Source: Zelonia costaricensis (taxonomy: Eukaryota; Euglenozoa; Kinetoplastea; Trypanosomatida; Trypanosomatidae). Taken from it: 38,675 bases of DNA. Location: positions 1-38,675 of the forward strand of contig JASAOO010003304.1 in the NCBI GenBank assembly GCA_030849075.1. Direction: 5' to 3'. Under the pieces are notes generated by a model. That model saw nothing but the letters and a program-made list of their open reading frames with translations, made no database searches and was not told where the DNA came from. Of this stretch, positions 10,267 through 19,446 are shown in pieces. Every line of letters begins with the position of its first letter. Positions within the stretch are counted from its first letter, which is position 1. The translations under genes were made by a program, and so were the position numbers.

Positions 10267-11931
10267 ATGGCGTCCCACCGTACAGCTGTATCAGCGTGGC
10301 GCGTACTGGGTCCCTCACGCGCCGCCAAGGTCAACCTGCAGATGACGCTGTGCGGTGGCCAGTGCTTTCACTGGTACCCCACCCCACGCCGCACCTTCAT
10401 CGGCGCACTCGGCCACAGCGTGTTTGAGCTGCGGGAAGTGCAGTGCGATGCGAAGGCGCAAACAGAGCACGCACTGGAGGCGGCGTTGAAACCGTCGGGC
10501 AAACGCGCGCGTGCGACCGCCGCCAGCCACGGCGCGTCTGCCGAGGCCGCGGATGGTGCGTGCTGCTCCTGCTGCTGGGTGGAGTACCGGCGCCTCTGGC
10601 CCGAGCCACAAGAAGCGGAAAGGCTCGCACGTCAAACAGCGCACGGGCGGCCGTCGCACGGCACGTCGAAGGGCCGCACCGTGCCGGCAAGCGACCATGA
10701 GAGCGACGAGGCCGCCTTGAGTTGCTACCTTGCCTTGGACGTCGACCTCGGCCAGCTGTGGGAGCGCTGGACCGACGCCCCGCTCACCCGCCGACACCCG
10801 CTGGTCACCTACCTAATCGGCAACCGCCGACCCCTGCAGTCCGCCGCGGCCGAGCGCCTGTGCCCGCACGACACGGCGCTGGCCCACCACTATGTCCCGA
10901 TTCGGCACCTGCGGCAGGACCTGCACTCCTGCCTCTTTTCCTTCCTGTGCTCGCAAAACAACAACGTCGCCCGCATCACGGCGATGGTGTACAGCCTGTG
11001 CCGCGCCTACGGGGACCACCTGTGCGACGTGCAGCTCTCCACAGGTGCCGTGCGCCCCCCGAGTCCGCGGAGCTCTCGAGGGAACACGACGTCGCCGCGG
11101 GGCCGTGGAAGGGCAAAGTCAGACCTTCTCGCTGCCCCATCCCTGAAGCCGCTACTACAGGAGTGCAAGGACTCCGCCGGCACATGGCTCGCGCTCTACA
11201 GCTTTCCGTCACTGCAGCAGCTGTCCAGCGCCACGGAGAAGCAGCTGCGCACGCTTGGTTTCGGCTACCGTAGCAAGTACACGGTGGACGCCGTGCAGCT
11301 CATCACCGCATCGCCGGCGTCAATGGTGGAGGCGCGGGGTTCTGTAACCACTCAAGGCACTCTCCAGCGGCAGCATGGAGCCTGCTACGACAACGCCTTC
11401 TACGCGTCTGTGCTGGGCCTGCACGGCGACTACCGGGAGCAGCGCGACATGCTGCTTCGGCTCCCCGGAGTGGGGCGCAAGGTTGCCGACTGCGTTGCCC
11501 TTTTCGCGCTCGGCTGCACGCACATCGTGCCCGTCGACACGCACATGGCGCAGGTCGCCGTAGAGTATCTTGCGACGCCAGCGGCGGCGTCGTCGTCAGC
11601 GGCCTGCAAGTCGCGCAAGCGCACTCGAGGTGGGGACGGGCTCGCCACCTCTGCCACGCCTGCCCCCTCGTGGAATGACGTGCTGCTGGCGTGGGGCAAG
11701 CAGGCGGACACCCTGCGGCTGAAGCGGAAGCAAGAGAAGGAGAAATCGATTGGCAAACGTACAGCACCACGGCTGCCCGGCAGCGCGTCGGCTTCTTCCG
11801 ACAAGACCCCCGTGCCAGCCTTGTACGAGCGCCACCACGACGCCATTCAGGAGAGCTTCCGCGTGCTGTTTGGCGACTTTGCTGGGTGGGCGCACAGCAT
11901 TCTCTTCTACTACCGCATGCGCAAGCGGTAG
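10267..11931 (+). CDS. OGG1: 8-oxoguanine DNA glycosylase/AP lyase (OGG1 type)
   Basis: Base-excision repair enzyme that removes 8-oxoguanine from DNA and nicks the strand by beta-elimination. The N-terminal OGG domain starts at about residue 18; the GGQCFHW motif (Gly31-Gln32) matches the substrate-sensing Gly42-Gln43 of the human enzyme. An SQNNN-type helix at 229-233 matches the DNA-contacting Asn triplet. The helix-hairpin-helix loop LPGVGRKVADC carries the catalytic lysine (Lys405), and PVDTHM carries the catalytic aspartate (Asp424), so all key residues are intact. The C-terminal helix FAGWAHSILF is also conserved. At 554 aa it is much longer than the roughly 345-aa human protein because of three low-complexity insertions (about 70-150, 260-300 and 440-515). 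Basic clusters (KSRKRTR; C-terminal RMRKR) could direct it to the nucleus. Start is the first ATG after a good acceptor. Confidence 0.93.
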   Translation: MASHRTAVSAWRVLGPSRAAKVNLQMTLCGGQCFHWYPTPRRTFIGALGHSVFELREVQCDAKAQTEHALEAALKPSGKRARATAASHGASAEAADGACCSCCWVEYRRLWPEPQEAERLARQTAHGRPSHGTSKGRTVPASDHESDEAALSCYLALDVDLGQLWERWTDAPLTRRHPLVTYLIGNRRPLQSAAAERLCPHDTALAHHYVPIRHLRQDLHSCLFSFLCSQNNNVARITAMVYSLCRAYGDHLCDVQLSTGAVRPPSPRSSRGNTTSPRGRGRAKSDLLAAPSLKPLLQECKDSAGTWLALYSFPSLQQLSSATEKQLRTLGFGYRSKYTVDAVQLITASPASMVEARGSVTTQGTLQRQHGACYDNAFYASVLGLHGDYREQRDMLLRLPGVGRKVADCVALFALGCTHIVPVDTHMAQVAVEYLATPAAASSSAACKSRKRTRGGDGLATSATPAPSWNDVLLAWGKQADTLRLKRKQEKEKSIGKRTAPRLPGSASASSDKTPVPALYERHHDAIQESFRVLFGDFAGWAHSILFYYRMRKR

Positions 11932-13598
11932 GCACTGCGTGTAGTGGCACGACCGTCACCTTCACAGATTTGTCTGGAAAAGGGGAAAAGAAAACTGCGT
12001 CGATGCCACGGAGCACTGCGACTACGGGGGCATCGCCCCACGAGAAGGACAAGTCAACACAAAAAAACAATGATTGAATCAGTTTCATGAGCAGACGTTT
12101 GTACGGAGCGGTTGAGGGCTTCTGCCTGTATGAAAAGCTCAGCTGCTAGCTCCTCTGCATTCCGCTGGACTTGAAGCCTCACCTTGTTTCAACGAGCACG
12201 AGCAACCCGGCTCCTTTGGGAGCTTGTGTGCCCCCCCCCCCCATGCCAGGCTAAATGTGCTCGCTTGTGTCGCCGTTGACGAGCGAGGGGGTCGCCACTT
12301 CCTGTCTGACGCAGCTGTCCTCCCGTTCCACCTTTCTTTCCCGCGATCGGCCTCTCTCTCCTCCTCACCTGTCCCGTTTTCTCACTGCGTGGCTCCTTCT
12401 CCATGTCCACGCTTCTAAAAACACTCCCCAAACTTCCCCCACCCTACACATACACGAACACACTCACAAACACACGTGCACCTTCGCCACCTCCTGCTGC
12501 CTTGTCGCTGCTGCCTGGGCGACCTGCTTCGCATCGCTCCCAAGAGCGAAGAGAGAGAGAGAGAGCTCGTTAGTGGCTGAACGACCCACACGGCAAACCA
12601 AGCACTTGCCTGGCACCTGCCTTGAGGTCTTTCGATTCTCCTGCCCCCCTCCCCACTTTCCTCTGTTGTGCGTGGCGATTATACATCGTCTTTTGTTTTT
12701 TTTTTTCCGCTGGCAGTGGGCCTTGACGAGGAGGAGACGACGTGCCCCCTCGCGGTAGCTCATACCACCCTCCTCCCACTCCCGACCCCCTCCCTCGATC
12801 GCTCGTGCTCTCCTGGCCCCTTCCGCTTCGCTGCAATCCTCTCATCTACATCCCTGTTTCGCATTGGCCCCTCCGCAGATCCCAAAAGGGGACACCTCGC
12901 GAAGTGTGTTGGCGAGACGGAGCTTTCGTGTTCGTTCTGTGTTTTTGTTCCTGTTTGTTTGACACGAAAGAAATAAAGGCATTTGTCTGCGCCGCCACTC
13001 CGTTGTGTCTGACTTGTGTCTTCTGTTGTTGTTGTTGTTGTGCTTTAGCCTCCTCCTCCTCGACTATACAGAGCGAGCGCGTTTCTCCGTGTTCTGCTTT
13101 TGGGGGGGGAGTTTGGCGCCGTAGTGTGATATTCACGACGAGAGCGACTGGAATCGGCGAGGCCGCAGGTGCCGGTTTCTGTGCATCGCTCTGCTGTGAA
13201 CAGCCCTTTGTTCTTTTCCTTTGTTTTCCTTTTTCGGTTCTTGGCGTTGCTTGTGTGTGCGGCGAACACCTTATTTTTGTGTCTGTTCTTTTCCCGACAT
13301 ATCGCTGCCCTCCGTTGCCTCCGTCTTCCTGGAGCCCCCGCTGCTCCGTTGCGTTACGCTTTTGTTGCTGTCGTACGCCCACTGCTACTCCCACGCTTCC
13401 ATCTACTGTTCTTGAAGGCATCGACAGCGCCGGTGCGCGCCAGCCACGCCGAGCCCATTTTTCTGGCTTGTGGCTGTAGAGTGGGTTGAAGAACGAGCGG
13501 GTTCGCCACCGTTAGGTCCGCACCGGAGGAAAAGAAAAAAAGTAACCCAGGTGAGAAAAAAAAAGAAGTCACACGGAGCGAGGCGGTGCCGGCCCGCA
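11932..13598. other. Spacer: OGG1 3' UTR, intergenic and long ATG-free leader
   Basis: No gene seen. The left part (to about 12405) has scattered ATGs and is probably OGG1 3' UTR. From 12406 to 13598 there is no ATG at all. This right part contains T-runs with AG acceptors (12716, 13417), a GA run near 12550, a TTG-type triplet run at 13024-13041 and a G run at 13102-13109. Confidence 0.65.
12691..12716 (+). promoter_or_regulatory. Candidate trans-splice acceptor for the GT15-like gene
   Basis: A T-rich run including 12 consecutive T ends in GGCAG at 12716. Its use gives an 882-base leader without an ATG. A second good site follows the pyrimidine tract ending at 13417, so the choice is uncertain. 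Confidence 0.35.
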
Positions 13599-15623
13599 AT
13601 GCGGTCTCAACAGAGGACGCTGCTGCTGAATGCGGTGCTGCTCGTCGTCCTGCTTGCCGTGTCGGCGGTGACGCTGAAGTACCAGCGCATGTTCACCGCC
13701 ATGGCCACGGGTGTGTCGTCGGCGATGCTGGGGCCCATGGCGCAGCGTGCGCACAGCTTTGCAGAGGATCTGGCGGCACACACGCAGCGGCACCTCAGTC
13801 AACTGACCGGTGACGGCCAGCGTGACCGCCGCCGCCTCTCCTTTTACCCCGTCGCCAGCGCCGTCTCGTTTGTGAGCCCCGCGGCGCACGGCGACCGCGG
13901 CGGCACCGCCCAGGCCAAGGAATCCGAGGACGAGGCGCCAGTGGAGTCTGCCGCGGGGGTAGCCGCCAGCGCCGTGCGTGTGCGCAGCAGCATCATCTCC
14001 AAGACTGTCTCTGACGCCAGCCGGGGAGGCAGCGTGCAGGGGTGGTGCGTGCAGTCGGAGCGGGTGGAGGTGAGTCTCCCGACACCGGGGCCACCGCGGC
14101 CAGCGCGAACGACGTCGTCGGCGCCACCCGCGACGACGACGACCACCGTCGCCCCGCAGCCGCGCCGAGTCGACTCGGCGCCGTCGAAGCTGCCTGAAGC
14201 TAACTCCGCCGCCATGTCCTCGACAAACGCTGTGTCCGAGGAGGACGCCTCGCTCGATGGCGACAGAGTGCAGCGTCACAGCAGCGGCACCGCACGGAAG
14301 TCGAGACGACGCGCGCTGCGCAAAGCCAACGCCGTCATTGTGCTCATGAGCCCCACCTTCTCCAGCGACACCCTTTCCACTGTTGTCGAGCTCGACGTAG
14401 GCGCGTCGATGGGGACGACCACGACGGGTACCTCGGCGGAGCTCCGCCCCGGTGACAAGTCGCAGACACCCGTGCCAGCGCACAACGAGACTACATCGCA
14501 CTCGGAGCCACCTCGCCCGACGGCGGAGACGGCACCAGTCTTGTGCCGCCGCTGCAGCAGGTTTTTGCGGGAGATGCTGCCGGCGCTCGAGGAGAACTAC
14601 CTGCGCCGGTACGCGTACCCGGTGCACATCTTCCACCGCGGCACGATGCCGAATGAGGTGGTGCAGTACATCACCGCCGTGCTGCCGTCTGCGACGCGTC
14701 TCACCATAGAGGACATCTCGGGTGTCCTGACCGAGAAGGTCACGGTGCCCAGCGTGGCGGTGCTGGAGCCGTGGCTCAAGGAGCTCCGCTCTGACCTGCT
14801 GTACCGCAAGCGGTTCGCCGCCGTGACCCCTGCTCCGCCGCCAACGAGCACCGGCACCACGGCGGACCAGTACAAGACGTCGCCGCAAGCAGGTGGGGTC
14901 ACGGAGGCACCACGCACCGCCACGGGCAACCACGACGATGCACGGGAGCCGGGCACGGCAAAGAGTACGCCAACAGCGAACTCACCGACAACGCCACCGG
15001 CACCCTCGGGCAGCACGGTCATCGAGCAGAGCGTGGAAATTGCGGTGCGTGCGCTGCGCACCAACTGGGAGCTGCGGCGGTTCTGGGCCGGGCTGCTTTT
15101 CCTCCTGCCAAGTCTTCAAGGGTACGACTATTTCTGGTACATGGACAGCCAGTCCTTGCTGACCAAGCAGCTGTCCAAAGACGTTCTCGCCACCGTCGCG
15201 GACAAGAACTGCGCCGTGGCCTACACCCGACTCGAGTACGTGACGCACAAGCGGGTGCCCGATCTGTGGACGTCGTTGCTGGCGTGGAACGAGCAGTCGG
15301 TCAACTCCTACTTTACCCAGGACGAGCTGGACCGAGCCGAACAGTGGCTCTCTGATGGCCGCTCCTTCTACAGCGGCAAGGTGTACGCGTCCGACTGCTT
15401 TATTTTTTCGTTTGCCGTGATGCGGCACCCAGCCTACCTCGACTTCTTCCAGTGGATCGACAGCCGCGCGCCGTACTCGCTGATGAAGCGGCAGTGGAGT
15501 CCGATGGCGGTGCACACCGTCCTGGCGGAGCTGCTCATGAGCAAGTACAACCTGGACAGCTGCACGCTCGACCCCCTCTCCGGCTACCGCTTCCCGCCAA
15601 GTGAACCGAGCAGTGTCCGCTAA
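13599..15623 (+). CDS. GT15-like (Kre2/Mnt1 type) alpha-1,2-mannosyltransferase, type II membrane protein
   Basis: Predicted Golgi/secretory glycosyltransferase of 674 aa. A short basic N-terminus is followed by one membrane anchor at residues 8-26, then a long Ser/Thr/Ala/Pro-rich stem to about residue 305. The C-terminal domain (about 310-670) resembles fungal GT15 enzymes, which transfer mannose from GDP-mannose. A YDYFWYMDS motif at 509-517 lies where GT15 enzymes have YDYYWRVEPD. It is followed by a segment of the form 'FIFSFAVMRHPAYLDFFQWID' type and a terminal GYRFPP close to the GT15 GYRHPP. The EPD acid triplet is replaced by MDS, so donor or metal binding may differ. A Pro/Thr-rich insertion (about 407-470) interrupts the catalytic domain. 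The frame is open upstream only from a GTG; 13599 is the first ATG for more than 1 kb. Family call is by motif memory; substrate is unknown. Confidence 0.75.
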   Translation: MRSQQRTLLLNAVLLVVLLAVSAVTLKYQRMFTAMATGVSSAMLGPMAQRAHSFAEDLAAHTQRHLSQLTGDGQRDRRRLSFYPVASAVSFVSPAAHGDRGGTAQAKESEDEAPVESAAGVAASAVRVRSSIISKTVSDASRGGSVQGWCVQSERVEVSLPTPGPPRPARTTSSAPPATTTTTVAPQPRRVDSAPSKLPEANSAAMSSTNAVSEEDASLDGDRVQRHSSGTARKSRRRALRKANAVIVLMSPTFSSDTLSTVVELDVGASMGTTTTGTSAELRPGDKSQTPVPAHNETTSHSEPPRPTAETAPVLCRRCSRFLREMLPALEENYLRRYAYPVHIFHRGTMPNEVVQYITAVLPSATRLTIEDISGVLTEKVTVPSVAVLEPWLKELRSDLLYRKRFAAVTPAPPPTSTGTTADQYKTSPQAGGVTEAPRTATGNHDDAREPGTAKSTPTANSPTTPPAPSGSTVIEQSVEIAVRALRTNWELRRFWAGLLFLLPSLQGYDYFWYMDSQSLLTKQLSKDVLATVADKNCAVAYTRLEYVTHKRVPDLWTSLLAWNEQSVNSYFTQDELDRAEQWLSDGRSFYSGKVYASDCFIFSFAVMRHPAYLDFFQWIDSRAPYSLMKRQWSPMAVHTVLAELLMSKYNLDSCTLDPLSGYRFPPSEPSSVR

Positions 15624-15686
15624 TCACTTCTGGCTATTTGTATTTTTTGTGTCTGGTTTGTCAGCATCGGTTTACACTTTGCGTGC

Positions 15687-15694
<8 letters not shown>

Positions 15695-15720
<26 letters not shown>
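15695..15720. repeat. (GT)13 microsatellite
   Basis: Uninterrupted GT units beginning about 70 bases after the glycosyltransferase stop codon, hence probably in its 3' UTR. Confidence 0.95.
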
Positions 15721-18367
15721 CTGTTTACGTCTTCTTTTTTTGGGGGGCATTACGGCAAGCTCTCCTCAACTGTTCGGCCCCACATCTTTTGTTTTCCGCC
15801 GCTCCGGACAGCTGCTCTCCTTTCCCGTCTCCCATCGCGCTGGCTCCCCGTTTGGGGTTTACCGACTTCACGTACGTGACCTCCTGCCTCGATTCACCTG
15901 TTCCTCCCTACTGATCTTCTCCGCGCCCCTCTCCTAGCCGTACTCGGTCTGCCCCATCTCCTTGCCCCCCTCCCTTCTTCAGTGCTCCCTGTTGTGCCAC
16001 ACGTTTCGCAAGGTGATTTCCCCTCTATGATGCTCGCTGTCCAGGCGAGCCCGCAGGCGCAGACCGTTCCCCCCTTTGTACTGTTGATCCCCGTCTCGCA
16101 GACGTGTGCTCGAGTGCTGCCGTCTCTCTGCTGCTCTGTCTACACCTCTATGAAGGGGCGTGGTATCAACACGTCCACTGCCTTCCTGATGCCGCCCCCA
16201 GGACCGTAGCAGCACCCAGGCTCGCGAACGCACACGGGCGTAGCGGCGCATTTGTTCGTCTCTCTCTCTTCCACCGCTGGACCCCTTTCACGAAAAGGCC
16301 ATTTCTGTTGTTTGTTTTTGTGTAAGAACTCTCCTCACGCCATGTCTTTTCTGCTTCACGTGTGGTGCCGAGAGTCCTTTTTTTTTTTTTGCTTCTCTTT
16401 TTTCCAGCCGTCATGCAGGCTGCCTCTTACCTTCATCGTGTGCTGGTGTTGCCGTTTGTGTACTGCGTGCCCTTGTGCCGGGTGGGCACATCACCTTTGA
16501 TCTTTCTCTCTCTCACTCGCACCGCTCTGCCATTCTGATGGCGTCCTCATCTCCAGCTGCTCTGTTTCGAAGTTCCTGTGTGTGTGTGTGTGTTTGTGTA
16601 AGCGCGGTGATACGAACCATCGCGTTACCCCCTCCCTCCCTCCACCCCCCCCCCCCCCGTTGACTCGCCCCCTAGGTGGTCAGCCCCGCGGCAGCACCCG
16701 TCTTCATCTGCGTGCGTGAGCGTAGCACCATTCGAAGTGGGCGTGGGGAGGAGGAGGGGTAAGGAGCAGCAGGACGCGCCCTGAATGGCGCGGGAGTCGA
16801 AAAAATGGTGGTAAACGTCCTCAGCTTACTTTTTGCTTTATTGTTTGCTTGCTTGTTTGATTCTCACCTCCGACAAGTATCTGCCCACTGTGTCCCTTCG
16901 CGTCTCCCTGTCACTTGCGTTGTTTTTTTTTTTTTTTTGTAAACTGCGTCGAGGGCGACTGCAGCGGCGAAGATCCCCGTTCCACAAGAACGAAAAAAAC
17001 GAAAACAACAGCAGCCCATGTACAGTGCGTGCCTCTTTCACTTCTGTTTTTTTTTCCCTGGATGTTGTGTGTTGAGTTTGAGGTAGTCAGCCGGTGTCTG
17101 CGAGTGCAAGACGAGAATCCGACTTCTTTTTTTTTCCCTCAGTGGATGCTCGGCCTTCTTTCCTGCATACAGTGAGACGCTGCGAGAAGCTTCGTTTCAC
17201 GAGCAGTGGATGAGCTCCTGCGAGTGGACGGAAGGCCACCAAGGAAAGGCGCAAAGGGCGTCATCTGCGTCGGAATTGGGCAAGCCATGCCTTTGGGGCC
17301 TCCTTTTCAAAGGCGCGGCACTGAACAACAAAACGGCAACAAAGCAAAAGGGCAGCTTGAATGTACACGGTCAGAGACACGCACTGAAACACGGCATGCG
17401 GCATTGAACTACAATGATGTCGCGCCCTCGGAGTGCTGCTTCAAAGTCGACTGTCCTCCGTTGCATCCCCGCCTTCCAAAGCCCTTTTTTGGCTTTGCAG
17501 TGCATTGGAGCTCTTCCGTCCCAGCTCGTCCTGACGCGCTTTCGACGGTCCGATCCTCTTTTTTTTTTCGGTGCTGTGGGAGCGGCCCTCCGAACCGAAG
17601 CTCGAGTAGCGCAGCTGGCAAGGAATACGGGGCAGTTTCTCGTCCCTCCCTTCCTACGCTCTGTCACGGTGGTTCCCTTTCCAAGTCGCTCCGTCTTCCT
17701 TTTTCCTGGTGCGGCCCCCTCTGCACGTACACATCGGTGTGTAGGCGCGTCGTTGTGGCTGTGTTTTCTCAGTAAGCCTTGTTGACAGCCTGTTCGTCAC
17801 TCGTTGCGGCTCCTCAACAGTTGTTCCTACGCTTCTTCGCGATGCGTTGCGTGTTGCCAGGGTACCTGCCACCGTGGCAATGACTGCGACAGCGGCGCAG
17901 TCGGTGACCGAAGGGAGCCGAGTACATGGAGGGGCGTGGTGGATGACATCGCGAGAAGGAATAGCGACATCGCACCCGCTCCCTCATGTTTCCTCTCTTT
18001 CCCTTCCCGTCTGTCCCGCTCAAGCTTCAGCTGTCACGGGAGGCTGAATGGAAGTGCTGTATTTTCGATTGCTGCTGTTCCGTGCGTGTCCGAGCGGTAC
18101 TTGATGCTGTTCGAGCAACGGGATGTTGAAGGTGAACATGGGTCTCGTCCGTTTGCGATGGAAGCGTGTGACCCCCTTCTCTCCCAACGCCGCTCAATTT
18201 CGGGGGGAGAAAAGGGCAACGAGGCACGACGAGCAGCCGCCCCCGTACCCACCCCCATTGACCGCATTGCAGTTTCTGTCAGCGCCAAAAAGAAAACAAA
18301 GGAGTGTAGGTGGAGGCTGCGGTGGCGGTTTGCGTTTTAGCGGCAAACGACTAGATGTGGGTTGCAG

Positions 18368-18426
18368 GGCGGGGGGGGGCGCGCGGGCCCGGCCCCCCCG
18401 GGGGGNGCCCGCCCCCCCCCCCCCCC
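18368..18426. other. Unresolved G/C homopolymer run with single N (probable contig join)
   Basis: Runs of nine G, seven C, six G and then more than ten C surround an N at 18406, with mutually complementary blocks. Sequence this extreme next to an ambiguous base is typical of poor-quality contig ends or a collapsed join. The length and content here should not be trusted. Confidence 0.7.
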
Positions 18427-19384
18427 ACCCACCTCCATCTCCCGCCCCCTTTTTTGTTGCTCCGCTTGTTGTGCGTGTGTGCTTGTGCACGGTGAGGAAA
18501 GAGGTGCGATGCCCGGAGTGAGCGTTCTCGGCTGGCTGAGTTCGCTTTTTTCCGAAGGTGGCCCGGGACGTTCTGCATCACACACAGGTGTGGCGTTCGA
18601 TGTTGAGTACGTGGCGTGATGGATTATTCTAAACGATGACGTCACTTACTTCCTGCTCTCTCTCTTCTGCTTTCTCCTCGAGAGGCTGCAGTTTTCTAAG
18701 CGCAGTGAGCGTGTTTTTCTTTCTTTCTATTTTCTCGACATCAGCTGCTGTGTGTCTCTATCTCCTTCAGCACTATCATGTGTATTGGTGTGTGCAGGAG
18801 GCGTCCATGAGGTCTGAGCGCGCGCACCTGTGTGCTGTGCTTCGGTCTGCCCATACCTCAATGCGTCTTTTGCGTTTCTGCATGCCTGCCATTGTGTGTG
18901 TGTGAGTTTGCGTGTGTTTCTCTCTCTTTCTCTCTCTGTGTGCATGTTTGTCGATGTCTCCGAAACTTTCAGCGGCATTGCCGCTAGATAGCGGCGGTGA
19001 GAGTAAAGCCCGACGTGCGTCTTGTGCGAAGGGAAAGAAAAGTGCAGAAGGCATTTTCAAAAGAGCGGACAGCTCCAAGAAACAGAGCAATTCGAAAAAC
19101 CTGGTTGCAGGGCTGCCGTCAGTGTGTTCGCCGCCTGCTCCACAACGGACGCCTGTGAGCAACCCGCCGATGCAACTGGCTCACCTCTTCTCGTGATTCC
19201 GTTCTCCACCCGCTACCGTGTTCCTCGTCCCCCACGGTTGTCACTGCTTCGCTGGTCGTACACACAGCGCGACCACCTGATCCTCACCACTGTTAAAGTG
19301 CCGGCTATTGCACGCTGGCTTCGACAGCGTTGTCGAGCTTCACGCTGCCAGCACGGCACCTCCGCCACCACCTGCTGCTGCTGC

Positions 19385-19422
19385 TTTTTCTTTTTGTTTT
19401 TTTGTTTGTTTGGTCTCGTCAG
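19385..19422 (+). promoter_or_regulatory. Trans-splice acceptor for the 19447 gene
   Basis: A T-rich tract of more than 30 bases ends in TCGTCAG at 19422. The next ATG is the chosen start, 24 bases downstream. Translating through the tract produces a false hydrophobic N-terminus, which supports its role as a splice signal. Confidence 0.7.
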
Positions 19423-19446
19423 GTGTCGCCCTGGCACGCTTGGTGC

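Larger units (their letters stand above)
15624..19384. other. 3.8-kb gene-poor spacer containing an assembly gap
   Basis: Exceptionally long for this window. No convincing gene was found. It holds a GT microsatellite (15695-15720), a run of 14 C (16645-16658), long T-runs (about 16380, 16922, 17555), purine-richer islands at 16670-16810 and 17180-17410, and an unresolved G/C run with an N at 18406. A 123-aa ATG-initiated frame at 17414-17785 crosses a T-run and is not accepted as a gene. Presumably 3' UTR of the glycosyltransferase plus intergenic sequence; something may be missing at the gap. Confidence 0.6.

Noticed and set aside
12210..12260. Possible SIDER retroposon fragments in the spacers
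   Set aside because: I could not recall or match the family signature with certainty and saw no clear repeated copies within the window.
13569..14933. Long - strand frame opposite the glycosyltransferase
   Set aside because: Mirror frame of a GC-rich coding region with Arg/Gly/His-rich low-complexity translation; the + strand frame carries the conserved motifs.
17289..17314. Perfect 7-bp inverted repeat with a 12-base loop
   Set aside because: Too short to exceed chance in this much sequence, with no T-run or partner motif to suggest a terminator or snoRNA.
17414..17785. ATG-initiated + strand frame of 123 codons in the 3.8-kb spacer
   Set aside because: It crosses a T-run that translates as Phe repeats, lacks the third-position bias of real genes here and has no recognisable features.
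18123..18521. Open frames across the G/C homopolymer block
   Set aside because: They run through an N and unreliable homopolymers; the translation is Gly/Pro/Ala runs only.
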